The notes under the pieces are model-generated. The model made no database searches, was not told the origin of the DNA, and saw only the letters and a list, made by a program, of their open reading frames with translations. Made by a program: the position numbers and the translations under genes. This document shows positions 27,614 through 36,151 of a DNA stretch of 64,000 nt, piece after piece. Source of the stretch: an uncultured Roseivirga sp. (GTDB lineage Bacteria; Bacteroidota; Bacteroidia; Cytophagales; Cyclobacteriaceae); the NCBI GenBank assembly GCA_947493005.1, contig CANLOY010000002.1, positions 587,810 through 651,809 on the forward strand. Reading direction: 5' to 3'. The first letter of the stretch is position 1, and each line of letters opens with the position of its first letter.

Positions 27614-28924
27614 TTATTGGTTTTCATCAACAATTACCGAAACTTCTCCATATTTGAAATGGAATGGTTTTACTGCCCCTTGTTCACCAGCCATTTCGGT
27701 TACGAATGTCAATGCCTTGGATGGGGCTTCAAATAGCATGATGATGTCTGAGCCGCCAAAAGCAAAATAGCCAAACTCATCTCCCTTTTTTACATTCTGA
27801 CCTGCCTCTAACTCCATATGAACAGAAGATACCTGTGCCATTCCAATTGGAATGATTGCCACCTTCCCAATATCTCCAGCATCACTCTCTTTTGTATCTA
27901 TTATAATTACTCCCCTGGCTTGGGTAAATTCATAACCATCACCGGCTCCATCGGGTGCATCAAACTGCCCTCCGGAAAGCTCTACATTGAGGAATACATT
28001 TCCCTGAACAGCCTCAGATGACAAAACCTTACCATTCACCGGAACATGAAAACGGTGATAATCGAAAGGGCTCAAGAAATAGTGAACAAAAGTTCCTCCA
28101 TTAAACTGACCCGCTAACTCACTCCTATTCAGTAATTCTTTTACAGTTCCCAGAGTATGTGTATTCTTCAAGGTTATCGGGCAATGGTTATCATCGTTAT
28201 CAATTACATTTCCGCTATTATCAATCTTATAAATAGCCTTAAAAGTGCAGTCCGCTGGTGAGCTAACTACCTTGTTCATTTGAGGGTTAGCAATCGGTCT
28301 CATAGGCGACCTATCACTTTGAAAAGGATTTAGTTTACGATAGAAAAAGTCATTGAAACAATTCCAGCCATCTATGTAATCCGAAGAATCTTGAAGGTTA
28401 TACATTAAATCCTTCTTAAAGGAATCCAGAGTTTCTTGGGTAAGAGACTGTGGTGTATTCAAGAAGCTGCCCCATGCATTGGCATAGTCTACCAACCATT
28501 TAGCAAAACTAAAGTCCATGGTTTTGTAGTTCTGCATTACAATTGTGTTTCCTTTATATTCTACTGGTTGATTAATCAACCAATAAAAGTGGCACAAACG
28601 ATCATAGATTTCCTGACTGTATCCGTTCTGTTGATCATTATTGTTCCATGCCGTAATTGATGGGTCAGTATTCTCACTGGGAACTACCTCGGCAAACGCC
28701 ATTAAATACTTTAAATAACCATCTGTTGTTGTTGGCCACCCATAGGAGAAATAGAGATTATTTATGGCCTGATAGAGGCTGGAGTTCAGTTTGTTTGGAC
28801 CGCTTTCGGCCGCATTGTTTGCTGCAATTAATGACTTGGTTAACAAGTCTGCCAGTTCTCTGTTGTTAGAAATTTGTGCATTTAGCTGTTGAATCACAAC
28901 TTGAGATTCATAATTCGGTTCCAT
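27614..28924 (-). CDS. Phosphatidylserine-decarboxylase-family pyruvoyl enzyme (PsiD-like)
   Basis: A 436-residue cytosolic-looking protein without membrane anchor. The N-terminal part (about 90-200) matches the PSD-associated (PSDC) region, with WLVDYANAWGSFLNTPQSL and DGWNCFNDFFYRKLNPF. The C-terminal decarboxylase domain keeps the family triad: Asp in SSPADC (about 226), His in SPFDYHRFH (about 290) and the self-cleaving Ser in FGGSD (about 392), where the usual motif is GGST or LGST. Proteins with PSDC plus PSD domains include L-tryptophan decarboxylases, so an amino-acid decarboxylase making an amine is likelier than phospholipid synthesis (inference). It is divergent from the gene at 29183. 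Confidence 0.87.
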   Translation of the reverse strand: MEPNYESQVVIQQLNAQISNNRELADLLTKSLIAANNAAESGPNKLNSSLYQAINNLYFSYGWPTTTDGYLKYLMAFAEVVPSENTDPSITAWNNNDQQNGYSQEIYDRLCHFYWLINQPVEYKGNTIVMQNYKTMDFSFAKWLVDYANAWGSFLNTPQSLTQETLDSFKKDLMYNLQDSSDYIDGWNCFNDFFYRKLNPFQSDRSPMRPIANPQMNKVVSSPADCTFKAIYKIDNSGNVIDNDDNHCPITLKNTHTLGTVKELLNRSELAGQFNGGTFVHYFLSPFDYHRFHVPVNGKVLSSEAVQGNVFLNVELSGGQFDAPDGAGDGYEFTQARGVIIIDTKESDAGDIGKVAIIPIGMAQVSSVHMELEAGQNVKKGDEFGYFAFGGSDIIMLFEAPSKALTFVTEMAGEQGAVKPFHFKYGEVSVIVDENQ

Positions 28925-29048
28925 AGTTTTTAGAATTGTGTATTCTTATTTGATTTACTTCATCCAATCTTTGACTTTTCATGGTCATCAATTCAAAGGT
29001 ATGCCTTATCCAAGTTGGTCAAATAGCTGAATTCATCTATAACAATAA

Positions 29049-29123
29049 GTCACTAGATCAAGTGACATATTTCAACAGACAAGTTTGGTACTTGTGCATG
29101 GCAAATATGATAAACCATTTGCC
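29049..29123. promoter_or_regulatory. Three consecutive hairpins in a divergent region
   Basis: GTCACT/AGTGAC (29049-29054 with 29061-29066), ACAAGT/ACTTGT (29079-29084 with 29090-29095) and GGCAAAT/ATTTGCC (29100-29106 with 29117-29123) follow each other between the decarboxylase-like gene and the 29183 gene. Such a row may be operators for a dimeric regulator or a structured leader of the downstream gene. Confidence 0.4.
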
Positions 29124-29182
29124 GGAGTAAGCCGAAAATCCTCAAGAGTAGGCCTCAACACAAATAATTAATAAACACAATT

Positions 29183-29620
29183 ATGGCAGCATCAAGTATT
29201 ACTATCAAATTCGAAGCTGAAGGAAGCTCATCTTATTTAGCTGGGGTTACTGATCTTATTGTAGGTAACATGGTAGATCCTTCTACTGGAGTATTCTGGT
29301 ATCAACCCTCTCCTGCGACAAATCCATGGACATGGAATAACGATGGAAACAATGTCAAGGCATTTGGTCTTATGGCCAATTACAAATACAACAATGTAGA
29401 AACTACTGCATATTCAAAAGTAGTAATTGACCCAACTCAATTGTCAGGCGATGTTACAGTTGTAGCTAAACTATGTACTTGTGCAATTGATGGAACCACT
29501 GGAAACCCAATTTTAAAGTTTAAGTCAGCTACTATTGATGGGGCTCCAAATCCAGCAGTTTATGTAGATGAGTGGGGAAGTTCTAAACCACAAAATCCTT
29601 GTGATTTCTTTGACGCATAA
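29183..29620 (+). CDS. Unrecognised small beta-rich protein, 145 aa
   Basis: A soluble protein without signal peptide, starting MAASSITIKFEAEGSSSYLA. Strands and turns dominate: DLIVGNMVDPSTGVFWYQPS, FGLMANYKYNNVETTAYSKV, DVTVVAKLCTCAIDG. It ends in NPCDFFDA. It carries three Cys and many Asn/Thr. I know no family for it. Its leader resembles that of the 26.8-kb gene, and a strong terminator follows, so it is probably a single-gene, possibly abundant transcript. Its place next to the decarboxylase-like gene is the only functional hint. Confidence 0.75.
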   Translation: MAASSITIKFEAEGSSSYLAGVTDLIVGNMVDPSTGVFWYQPSPATNPWTWNNDGNNVKAFGLMANYKYNNVETTAYSKVVIDPTQLSGDVTVVAKLCTCAIDGTTGNPILKFKSATIDGAPNPAVYVDEWGSSKPQNPCDFFDA

Positions 29621-29647
29621 ATCGTCCATCACCAAAACAACTAAGCT

Positions 29648-29675
29648 AAACCACTCTAATCAGAGTGGTTTTTTT
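29648..29675 (+). terminator. Terminator of the 29.2-kb gene
   Basis: AAACCACTCT (29648-29657) and AGAGTGGTTT (29662-29671) form a perfect 10-bp stem with a 4-base loop that runs into seven T. Confidence 0.9.
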
Positions 29676-29728
29676 ATGCAACACTCTCAATAAAACCTAA
29701 GTGTCAAATAATTCCTAAATTCAGTTCA

Positions 29729-30052
29729 ATGGATAAGGCTGAATTAAAGGATAAACTGAATCAAGAAATTGAGAGAACCCAGGACATCATCCTTGAGTAT
29801 AAGGAAACCTCCAAACCAATCTCCCCAGACGATGCAATCGGTAGACTTTCAAGAATGGATGCTATCAACAATAAGAGTGTAACTGAATCGGCACTCAGAC
29901 AGGCAGAACAGAAACTAAATAGTCTAAAGAATGTCTTATCTAGTATTGACAGTCCTGATTTTGGGCTTTGTTTAAAATGCAAACAACCCATTCCACCAGG
30001 TCGTATTTTGATCAGGCCAGAAAGTTTACGCTGTGTACAGTGTGCACGGTAA
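29729..30052 (+). CDS. TraR/DksA-type zinc-finger protein
   Basis: A 107-residue protein with an N-terminal coiled coil (about 1-75) and a C-terminal four-Cys zinc finger: CLKC then CVQC (about 84-104), with PESLRC between. This is the DksA/TraR layout, whose members bind in the RNA polymerase secondary channel and adjust transcription, but it is shorter than DksA. Its stop directly abuts the stop of the convergent AraC gene. Confidence 0.88.
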   Translation: MDKAELKDKLNQEIERTQDIILEYKETSKPISPDDAIGRLSRMDAINNKSVTESALRQAEQKLNSLKNVLSSIDSPDFGLCLKCKQPIPPGRILIRPESLRCVQCAR

Positions 30053-30883
30053 TTAACTTTTTACAAAAAAGTCGGTAAACCCAGTCGGAAAGGTTGTGAA
30101 CAGTTCCTTAGGTGACATACCGGATATCCGCTTACATGCCTTCACAAAATGAGATTGGTCATAGTAACCACTGCCTAAAGCCTCCATAAGGTTCCCATGT
30201 TTGTAATCTCCATTTTGATTAATCTCTTTAGCTGTTTTCTGAAACCTGACTAAATCCTGATATGATTTGATGCTCAACCCCGTAAACGCCCGAAAATTCC
30301 TATCCAAAGTCCTGGGGTTTATTCCAATGGTCTTGGCTAGGTCATGAATTGATTTTAAATCTACATTCATTGATTCTATGTGGCTGATTACTTTTTTCAC
30401 CAAGGAAGTATTTGAAGTAGGGCTAATCAAGAAGCGAAGAAAAAAATCATCTAGTTTGGCAGTATAGCTTTCTATGCACCGATCGGTAGTTAGGCTTTTC
30501 CAAAGCCGTTCAGAAGCTTCCATCCCAAACACCTCATCAAATGATCTTAAAACATCAAGTTTTAGACTGTTAAATATGGGCGTAATCAATACATGTGGAA
30601 AGCATTTAATATTGATTAAGTGCAAGTCATCACTTACCTTGAATTTAATCCGCCCAACCTTAGTTAGGGGGAAAAAGGACATTTTAGGAATAGCATCATA
30701 GGTTCTCTCTTCTTCATTAAACCGACTGATTGCACCCTTTAAGACGATAACAATATCTATCCGACCATTGGGTATGGTGTATCCTTCGATGCTTTCTTCT
30801 GACTCTACTAGATGGTAACTCTCAACAAAGCTTTTTAATAGGATATCTTGAGGTGAAAACCACTGAGAACTGATTGACATCAT
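30053..30883 (-). CDS. AraC-family transcription regulator
   Basis: A 276-residue regulator. The DUF6597-like N-terminal part (about 1-140) has GYTIPNGRIDIVIVLKG and a P-K-M-S-F-F-P segment. The AraC HTH lies at about 165-260: IHDLAKTIGINPRTLDRNFR and the helix DQSHFVKACKRISGMSPKEL. It faces the alpha/beta hydrolase gene, whose ATG is 71 bp from its start, so it may control that gene. The ligand is unknown. Similar in layout to the regulator at 6890 but not a close copy. Confidence 0.9.
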   Translation of the reverse strand: MMSISSQWFSPQDILLKSFVESYHLVESEESIEGYTIPNGRIDIVIVLKGAISRFNEEERTYDAIPKMSFFPLTKVGRIKFKVSDDLHLINIKCFPHVLITPIFNSLKLDVLRSFDEVFGMEASERLWKSLTTDRCIESYTAKLDDFFLRFLISPTSNTSLVKKVISHIESMNVDLKSIHDLAKTIGINPRTLDRNFRAFTGLSIKSYQDLVRFQKTAKEINQNGDYKHGNLMEALGSGYYDQSHFVKACKRISGMSPKELFTTFPTGFTDFFVKS

Positions 30884-30953
30884 ATTGAAGGTGTACAGAT
30901 TTTACAATTATTTGAGCCCTTATTTGACTTACTTGCCATCAAAAGAATACAAT

Positions 30954-31793
30954 ATGGACAGTAAGGTCAAACTAATCATAATATTATTATTGCTTGTCAC
31001 AAGCCCCGTCATAGGTCAGGTTAATTTCGGGAATAATCCCAATGCAGGAAGTAAATTCAAGGCAAACGGCATTGAACTGTACTTCGAGATTTATGGAGAA
31101 GGACAACCTTTATTGTTACTGCACGGAAATGGAGGTTTTAGTGGATCTAACGCCAACATCATGCCTCAGTTAATAAAAAAGTATAAAGTAATCACAGTGG
31201 ACAACAGGTGTCATGGGCAAAGTGGTTGTTCTGATGAATTGAACTATCAACTTATGGCAAGTGATGCCAATGCGCTCCTTGACCACTTAGGTATAGATTC
31301 AGCTTTTATCTACGGACATAGTGATGGGGGGATTATTGGATTAATTATGGGGGTCAAATATCCTAAGAAAGTTAAAAGGCTAGTTGCAAGTGGTGCTAAT
31401 ATTAAAAAGGACAAAACTGCTTTGGAACCAATCATAGTTGATATGATGAAAAGATATGCAGAAATCGAAAACCCTGTTTTGCGAAAACAAATCAAGCTTA
31501 TGGCTGAATACCCAAACATGGACTTTGAAATTCTTAATAATATTCAAGCTCCAACACTGCTTATTTCTGGAGATCGAGATGCCATTTTACTTGATCATAC
31601 AATAAAGATTTTTAGAAGTATCCCCAACTCTAACCTTAGTATATGGCCCGGATCAACCCATTTCATTAGAGAAGAAAATCCTAAAAAATTGTTACAGGAA
31701 CTAAATAACTTCTTCCAAAATCCATTCAAAAAACCTTCTACTGTTGATTGGGCCAAGCAGGCTGCAAAACAAATCCTCCCAAACAAAAACTAA
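30954..31793 (+). CDS. Exported alpha/beta hydrolase
   Basis: A 279-residue hydrolase. The ATG at 30954 opens a clean signal peptide (MDSKVKLIIILLLLV...VIGQ); a longer frame from 30885 was rejected for that reason. Catalytic residues are Ser in YGHSDGG (about 118), Asp in SGDRDAI (about 215) and His in GSTHFI (about 243). The oxyanion loop HGNGGF comes early. The type resembles esterases or haloperoxidase-like hydrolases; the substrate is unknown. It is divergent from an AraC regulator, and a 215-bp gap precedes the desaturase gene. Confidence 0.9.
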   Translation: MDSKVKLIIILLLLVTSPVIGQVNFGNNPNAGSKFKANGIELYFEIYGEGQPLLLLHGNGGFSGSNANIMPQLIKKYKVITVDNRCHGQSGCSDELNYQLMASDANALLDHLGIDSAFIYGHSDGGIIGLIMGVKYPKKVKRLVASGANIKKDKTALEPIIVDMMKRYAEIENPVLRKQIKLMAEYPNMDFEILNNIQAPTLLISGDRDAILLDHTIKIFRSIPNSNLSIWPGSTHFIREENPKKLLQELNNFFQNPFKKPSTVDWAKQAAKQILPNKN

Positions 31794-31950
31794 TTTGTTA
31801 AGTGGTTGGAATTGAGAATCTTTTTAAAAAACCCTGAATTAACCAGACCTTTTACTTTTAAATTCAAAATTGATTAAAGCAACTGAGCCCTTATCAGGCA
31901 AGATTGTTTAAGTCAAGTCAGTCACATCAATTATCAAGTCAAAATCCGAC

Positions 31951-31988
31951 TTTTTGCCTCAATAATTCGTTATAAAGGGATAGCTTTG
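31951..31988 (+). promoter_or_regulatory. Possible Bacteroidota-type promoter for the desaturase
   Basis: TAGCTTTG (31981-31988) fits the Bacteroidota -7 pattern TAnnTTTG and lies 20 bp before the desaturase ATG. TTTTTG (31951-31956) could be the -33 box, but the spacer is a little long. Candidate only. Confidence 0.3.
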
Positions 31989-32008
31989 TAGTCATAATTA
32001 AAGGTCTA

Positions 32009-33046
32009 ATGGATAGCAAGCCCATAGCTAAAATAACACTTGAAAAAGATCAGATACAAGCCTTGAAAAAGTATACTGAAGAGCATAAAACCAAGGCAAC
32101 CATTCAAATCATTAATTCCTTCCTGCCCTTCATTGGTATATGGATCGCCATGTACCTTACCTTAGATATTAGTTATTGGATTACCCTTGGTCTTGGTGTA
32201 GTCAATGCTTTTTTTCTTGTAAGAATATTTATTATTCAACATGACTGCGGACATCAATCATTCGTAAAAAACAGAAAGGCGCAGAAAATCATAGGTCATA
32301 TTTGCAGCTATATGTCAGCTATACCTTTTAGCTACTGGGCAAAATCACATGGTGTTCATCACAAACTAAATGGTCAGCTTGAATTAAGAGATATTGGAGA
32401 TGTTACTACATACACAGTAGCAGAATATAAGGAGTTTAGCAAGGGCAAACGGTTTGGGTATCGAATTTATAGGTCACCAATCGTAATGTTTCTTTTAGGG
32501 CCTATATACTATATATATATTCACAACAGGCTGGCAAAGATTAAGCTACCTGCATTTCAAAAGTTAAAAGGTAGTGTTACTGTAAGTAACCTTGTGCTTT
32601 TGGCTTTATTTACCTTGCTTGGCTTTACATTGGGGTGGTCTAAATTCTTGACAGTACACTTAACCATATTAACATTGTTTGCCATAATAGCCATTTGGTT
32701 CTTCTATGTTCAGCATCAACATGAGCACGGTTATAAGCAATGGAAAAAGAACTGGGATTATGTGACATCTGCCTTGAAAGGAAGCACATACTATAAAGTC
32801 CCTAAACTCTTTAATTGGTTAACTGGAAACATTGGAATCCACCATGTCCACCACTTAAACCCAGCTATACCTAATTATAACTTGCAACAGTGTATTAAAG
32901 AAAACCCGTGGCTAAATCAATACCCAACAATTATTGGTTTCAGGGAAAGTCTTTCTTTAATGTCCAATAAACTTTGGGACGAAACTCAGCAAAGGATGAT
33001 CTCTTTCAGGGAGTTTTATAGGTTGGAAAAGAAAGGACTTGTTTAA
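32009..33046 (+). CDS. Membrane fatty acid desaturase
   Basis: A 345-residue di-iron desaturase that places a double bond in an acyl chain. About four membrane segments lie at 35-75 and 190-235. The His boxes are HDCGHQS (about 77-83), HGVHHKLNG (about 112-120) and IGIHHVHHLNP (about 274-283). The Crp-type regulator starts 4 bp after its stop, so it is cotranscribed and may be controlled by that regulator. Such enzymes adjust membrane fluidity in the cold. Family call sure; regiospecificity cannot be read. Confidence 0.92.
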   Translation: MDSKPIAKITLEKDQIQALKKYTEEHKTKATIQIINSFLPFIGIWIAMYLTLDISYWITLGLGVVNAFFLVRIFIIQHDCGHQSFVKNRKAQKIIGHICSYMSAIPFSYWAKSHGVHHKLNGQLELRDIGDVTTYTVAEYKEFSKGKRFGYRIYRSPIVMFLLGPIYYIYIHNRLAKIKLPAFQKLKGSVTVSNLVLLALFTLLGFTLGWSKFLTVHLTILTLFAIIAIWFFYVQHQHEHGYKQWKKNWDYVTSALKGSTYYKVPKLFNWLTGNIGIHHVHHLNPAIPNYNLQQCIKENPWLNQYPTIIGFRESLSLMSNKLWDETQQRMISFREFYRLEKKGLV

Positions 33047-33050
33047 TAGT

Positions 33051-33614
33051 ATGGACAAGTTCTTCGAATCCTTTTCTTCTTATGTACCGCTTTCAAATGC
33101 TTTAAAAAAAGAATTGAGTTCAAGAATGGAGCCCCATTCCTTTGCAAAGGGTCAAATTGTTCATTCAGCTGACAGAATTTGTACAAGAAGTTTCTTCGTT
33201 CAAGAGGGCATACTCAGGCTTTACTTTTTAAAAGGTGGGCAGGAGATTACAGAATTCTTCGGCAACACTGGAGAATGGGTTAATTCGCCTCGAAGCTTTA
33301 TGAAACAGGTGGAAGACATCTACTATGTAGATGCGATAGAAGACACTGAAACCCTTTCATTACATGTCAAGGATCTTATGTTCCTATTTGACAATTTCCC
33401 TGAAATGGAACGATACGCCAGACTGAGTATGGGAAGTACATTTGCTCACCTAATGGAAAGACTCACTTCCATTAGATTCACTACTGCCAGAGAAAAGTAT
33501 GATCACTTCTTAAATACCTATGGAGATATATACCATAGACTTCCTTTAGGAATGGTTGCTTCATACATTGGCATTGCGCAGGAAACCTTAAGCAGGTTAA
33601 GGCACGAAAAGTAA
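33051..33614 (+). CDS. Crp/Fnr-family cyclic-nucleotide-binding regulator
   Basis: A 187-residue protein from the ATG at 33051 (an upstream TTG at 33039 would overlap the desaturase end). A cNMP-binding beta roll covers about 20-120 (FAKGQIVHSADRI, FFVQEGILRLYF). A short C-terminal HTH at about 150-187 reads LGMVASYIGIAQETLSRLRH, as in Bacteroidota Crp/Fnr proteins. No Cys cluster for an iron-sulfur cluster is seen. An FNR-like box lies 5 bp after its stop. It is cotranscribed with the desaturase. Confidence 0.9.
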   Translation: MDKFFESFSSYVPLSNALKKELSSRMEPHSFAKGQIVHSADRICTRSFFVQEGILRLYFLKGGQEITEFFGNTGEWVNSPRSFMKQVEDIYYVDAIEDTETLSLHVKDLMFLFDNFPEMERYARLSMGSTFAHLMERLTSIRFTTAREKYDHFLNTYGDIYHRLPLGMVASYIGIAQETLSRLRHEK

Positions 33615-33618
33615 TTTT

Positions 33619-33632
33619 TTGATCCAGGTCAA
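33619..33632. promoter_or_regulatory. FNR/CRP-like box
   Basis: TTGATCCAGGTCAA differs from the FNR half-site pair TTGAT-N4-ATCAA at one position and lies 67 bp before the hydrolase at 33699. A second, looser TTGAC...GTCAA pair follows at about 33659-33681. The nearby Crp/Fnr gene makes autoregulation possible. Confidence 0.3.
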
Positions 33633-33698
33633 AGGAAAGATTTTTTGAACACCCCAACTTTGACTTTCTATTAAAGGTCAATCATTAATCAAAAATCT

Positions 33699-34574
33699 AT
33701 GCTCAAAAAAATCGGTATTGCTCTAATAATTATAGTTCTAGGCTTATTCTTATTTCTGAAATTCTATACCCCTCCATTATCCGAAAATCATGGAAAGATT
33801 GAGGCCAAGCTTTTTCTGGGAGAAGGAGAAAATCAGCCACTCATTGTTGGGTTTGGTGGTGGAGAAGGCGGAAACGCATGGGCAAGTGACTATTGGAAAC
33901 CAACACGAGATAAGTTTCTGGAACAAGGATACGCTTTTCTTGCTGTAGGCTATTTTGGAATGGACAACGTTCCTGAATACCTAGATAGAATTTCTTTAAA
34001 TGCTATCCATGATTCAATAGTCAGTATTGCCCAACACCCTAAAATTGACCACACCAAAGTGGGACTCATCGGTGGGTCTAAAGGTGCCGAACTGGTATTA
34101 AACCTAGCAAGTATTTATAATGATATTGACGCTGTTGTCGGTATTGTACCAAGCCACGTCAGTTTTCCGGCAGTTACCCTTACCGCCAACACATCCTCAT
34201 GGTCTCTGAATGGAGAAGAAATCACATATGCACCGGCTCCATTTAAAGTTATACCCGCTGCATTAAAGGGCGATTTACATAGGGCATTCAGCATAATGCT
34301 TGAGAACGAGGAAGCTGTTCATGAAGCGTTAATACCTGTTGAAAGCATCAATGGCCCCGTACTATTGCTTTCAGGCACAAATGACGAGTTATGGCCTTCG
34401 GCCTATATGTCGGAACAAATCGTTAAAAGATTAAGTGAAAAGGGCTTTAAACACTACTATAAGCACATTGCCATAGAAGGAGGTCATTCAGCTCCACTAG
34501 ACCACTTTGCAGAGGTATTTGAGTTTCTAAATATGCACTTCAAAACAAAAATTGTTGTTAGCAACAATCATTGA
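33699..34574 (+). CDS. Alpha/beta hydrolase, acyl-CoA thioesterase (BAAT-C) type
   Basis: A 291-residue hydrolase with an N-terminal hydrophobic segment (about 5-22). The BAAT-C-like domain shows GFGGGEGG (about 50), nucleophile Ser in GLIGGSKGAELVLN (about 130), Asp in LLLSGTNDELWP (about 228) and His in IEGGHSAPLDHF (about 268). It probably hydrolyses a thioester or ester; substrate unknown. Its stop lies 31 bp before the HD-domain start, so the two may be one transcript. Confidence 0.88.
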   Translation: MLKKIGIALIIIVLGLFLFLKFYTPPLSENHGKIEAKLFLGEGENQPLIVGFGGGEGGNAWASDYWKPTRDKFLEQGYAFLAVGYFGMDNVPEYLDRISLNAIHDSIVSIAQHPKIDHTKVGLIGGSKGAELVLNLASIYNDIDAVVGIVPSHVSFPAVTLTANTSSWSLNGEEITYAPAPFKVIPAALKGDLHRAFSIMLENEEAVHEALIPVESINGPVLLLSGTNDELWPSAYMSEQIVKRLSEKGFKHYYKHIAIEGGHSAPLDHFAEVFEFLNMHFKTKIVVSNNH

Positions 34575-34605
34575 TCGAACACAAGAATCGTTTAGCTTTG
34601 TAAGC

Positions 34606-35196
34606 ATGATTTCTCCAGAGCTAGAAAAGCAAATTAACTTCATCAAAGAAATTGACAAGCTAAAATATATTCAACGTAAAACTCGCTTATTCAATAGCGA
34701 TAGACATGAAAATGACGCTGAACATAGCTGGCACCTTTGTATGATGGCCCTTGTCTTGTCTCCACATTCAAATACTAATGTAGATATGTTGAAAGTGGTA
34801 AAAATGTTGCTAATCCATGATATTGTGGAAATCGATGCCGGAGATACTTTTCTGTTTGATACAAAAAAGAATCATAGTAATACAGAAGAAGAATTGTTAG
34901 CGGCCAAGCGAATATTTGGTATTCTTCCAAAGGATCAAGCTGAGGAATTAATTGCCATATGGGAGGAGTTTGAGGCCGGAGAAACAGACGAAGCAAAGTA
35001 TGCTAAGGCAATGGATCGCTTTGAACCAATGCTACAGAATGCCTCAAATGGTGGTGGTACCTGGAAAGAGTTTAATGTACCTTACGATACCGTTATAGAG
35101 AAAAAAGAACGTATCAAAGAAGGTTCGCAAGCTGTTTGGGACTATGCCAAAAACATGGTTGATGATTGCTTAGAGAAAGGAATGCTTGAAAAATAG
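34606..35196 (+). CDS. HD-domain phosphohydrolase (YfbR/HDDC2-like)
   Basis: A 196-residue soluble HD protein. Metal ligands are visible in RHENDAEHSWHL (His; about 32-43) and LLIHDIVEIDAGDTF (HD, about 71-85), with a third Asp in AMDRFEPML. YfbR-like members are 5'-nucleotidases acting on deoxynucleotides. The start at 34606 was chosen because a longer frame (from 34552) would overlap the upstream gene. The usual length is about 190-200 residues. Confidence 0.9.
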   Translation: MISPELEKQINFIKEIDKLKYIQRKTRLFNSDRHENDAEHSWHLCMMALVLSPHSNTNVDMLKVVKMLLIHDIVEIDAGDTFLFDTKKNHSNTEEELLAAKRIFGILPKDQAEELIAIWEEFEAGETDEAKYAKAMDRFEPMLQNASNGGGTWKEFNVPYDTVIEKKERIKEGSQAVWDYAKNMVDDCLEKGMLEK

Positions 35197-35236
35197 TAGA
35201 ATCTCAATTAACGCTATAGGCAAGCCATAATACTCC

Positions 35237-36151
35237 TTACCTTTTAAAATTCTTGCTAATGTATCGAACAGCTAGTGAAGCACTATCTCTTTTACTTCCC
35301 AGTTGTTTTAAGAGTTCAATATAGTCCTCAGCTAAATCATTGAGATTATTTCGAAGGCATTGCCGATACTCATAATTCAACCGCTTACTTAATGCCTTGA
35401 TTTCTTGTTTACTCTTACAAAGATGAAAAGCCTTGGTACATACCTTTAGTACAGAGGTTAATTGATCGTTTTGCCAATGACTATACCTATTGGCAGACAT
35501 GCTGGTTTTGAGCTTGCGCTTCTGCATATTGACTTCATCCAAATATGCATAATGCCAATAACGAGATGATCTGACCCAAAAATCAAAGTCTTCATAGGCC
35601 AGACTTTCATCATATCCCTCAAGGCGATCTAAAACTGATTTACGAATGATCATGGTTGGCGTACATATGAAATACCGCTGTAATATCATCTGAAAAATAT
35701 CTCCTTGATATGGCCGGTCGATCATTTTCTTTGCAAAGAGCATTTCATTATGGTTACCAATTACCTTGGATTTATCATCTATATAATCGGCATTAGAATA
35801 TACTATCCCTGTTACCATGTTTGCATTAGTAAATCTATCGATGCCAGCTTTAATAAAATTCGGCTTCATCACATCATCCAATGCAAAGTCAACAACAAAC
35901 TCCCCCTTTGCTTTAGATAAGCCTTCATTAAAGGTTTTGGTATAGCCAATGTTTTCACTATGAGCAATGAACTCAATTTCTTTGCCTGTTAATACATCCT
36001 TTATCTTCCTTTGACTATCATCAGAACTACCATCATCCAATACGATTACCTCTACATTATCATAAGTCTGATTGAATACGGACTTAAGAGCTTCCTCAAT
36101 AAAAGATGCATGATTAAAGGAAATACAAATAACACTTACTAAGGGTCTCAT
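35237..36151 (-). CDS. Family 2 glycosyltransferase
   Basis: A 304-residue GT-A fold glycosyltransferase using nucleotide sugars. The Rossmann start VSVICISFNHASFIEEALKS is followed by DGSSDDSQ (about 41-48) and DFALDDVM (DxD-type). A C-terminal helical tail occurs at about 225-304. It is the last gene of a polysaccharide cluster; its start overlaps the flippase stop by 4 bp, so translation is coupled. The sugar and acceptor are unknown. Confidence 0.92.
   Translation of the reverse strand: MRPLVSVICISFNHASFIEEALKSVFNQTYDNVEVIVLDDGSSDDSQRKIKDVLTGKEIEFIAHSENIGYTKTFNEGLSKAKGEFVVDFALDDVMKPNFIKAGIDRFTNANMVTGIVYSNADYIDDKSKVIGNHNEMLFAKKMIDRPYQGDIFQMILQRYFICTPTMIIRKSVLDRLEGYDESLAYEDFDFWVRSSRYWHYAYLDEVNMQKRKLKTSMSANRYSHWQNDQLTSVLKVCTKAFHLCKSKQEIKALSKRLNYEYRQCLRNNLNDLAEDYIELLKQLGSKRDSASLAVRYISKNFKR

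Noticed and set aside
22887-29675. RiPP or bacteriocin cluster
   Set aside because: No maturase, transporter or leader-like precursor is seen; the small proteins are too large and beta-rich for precursors.
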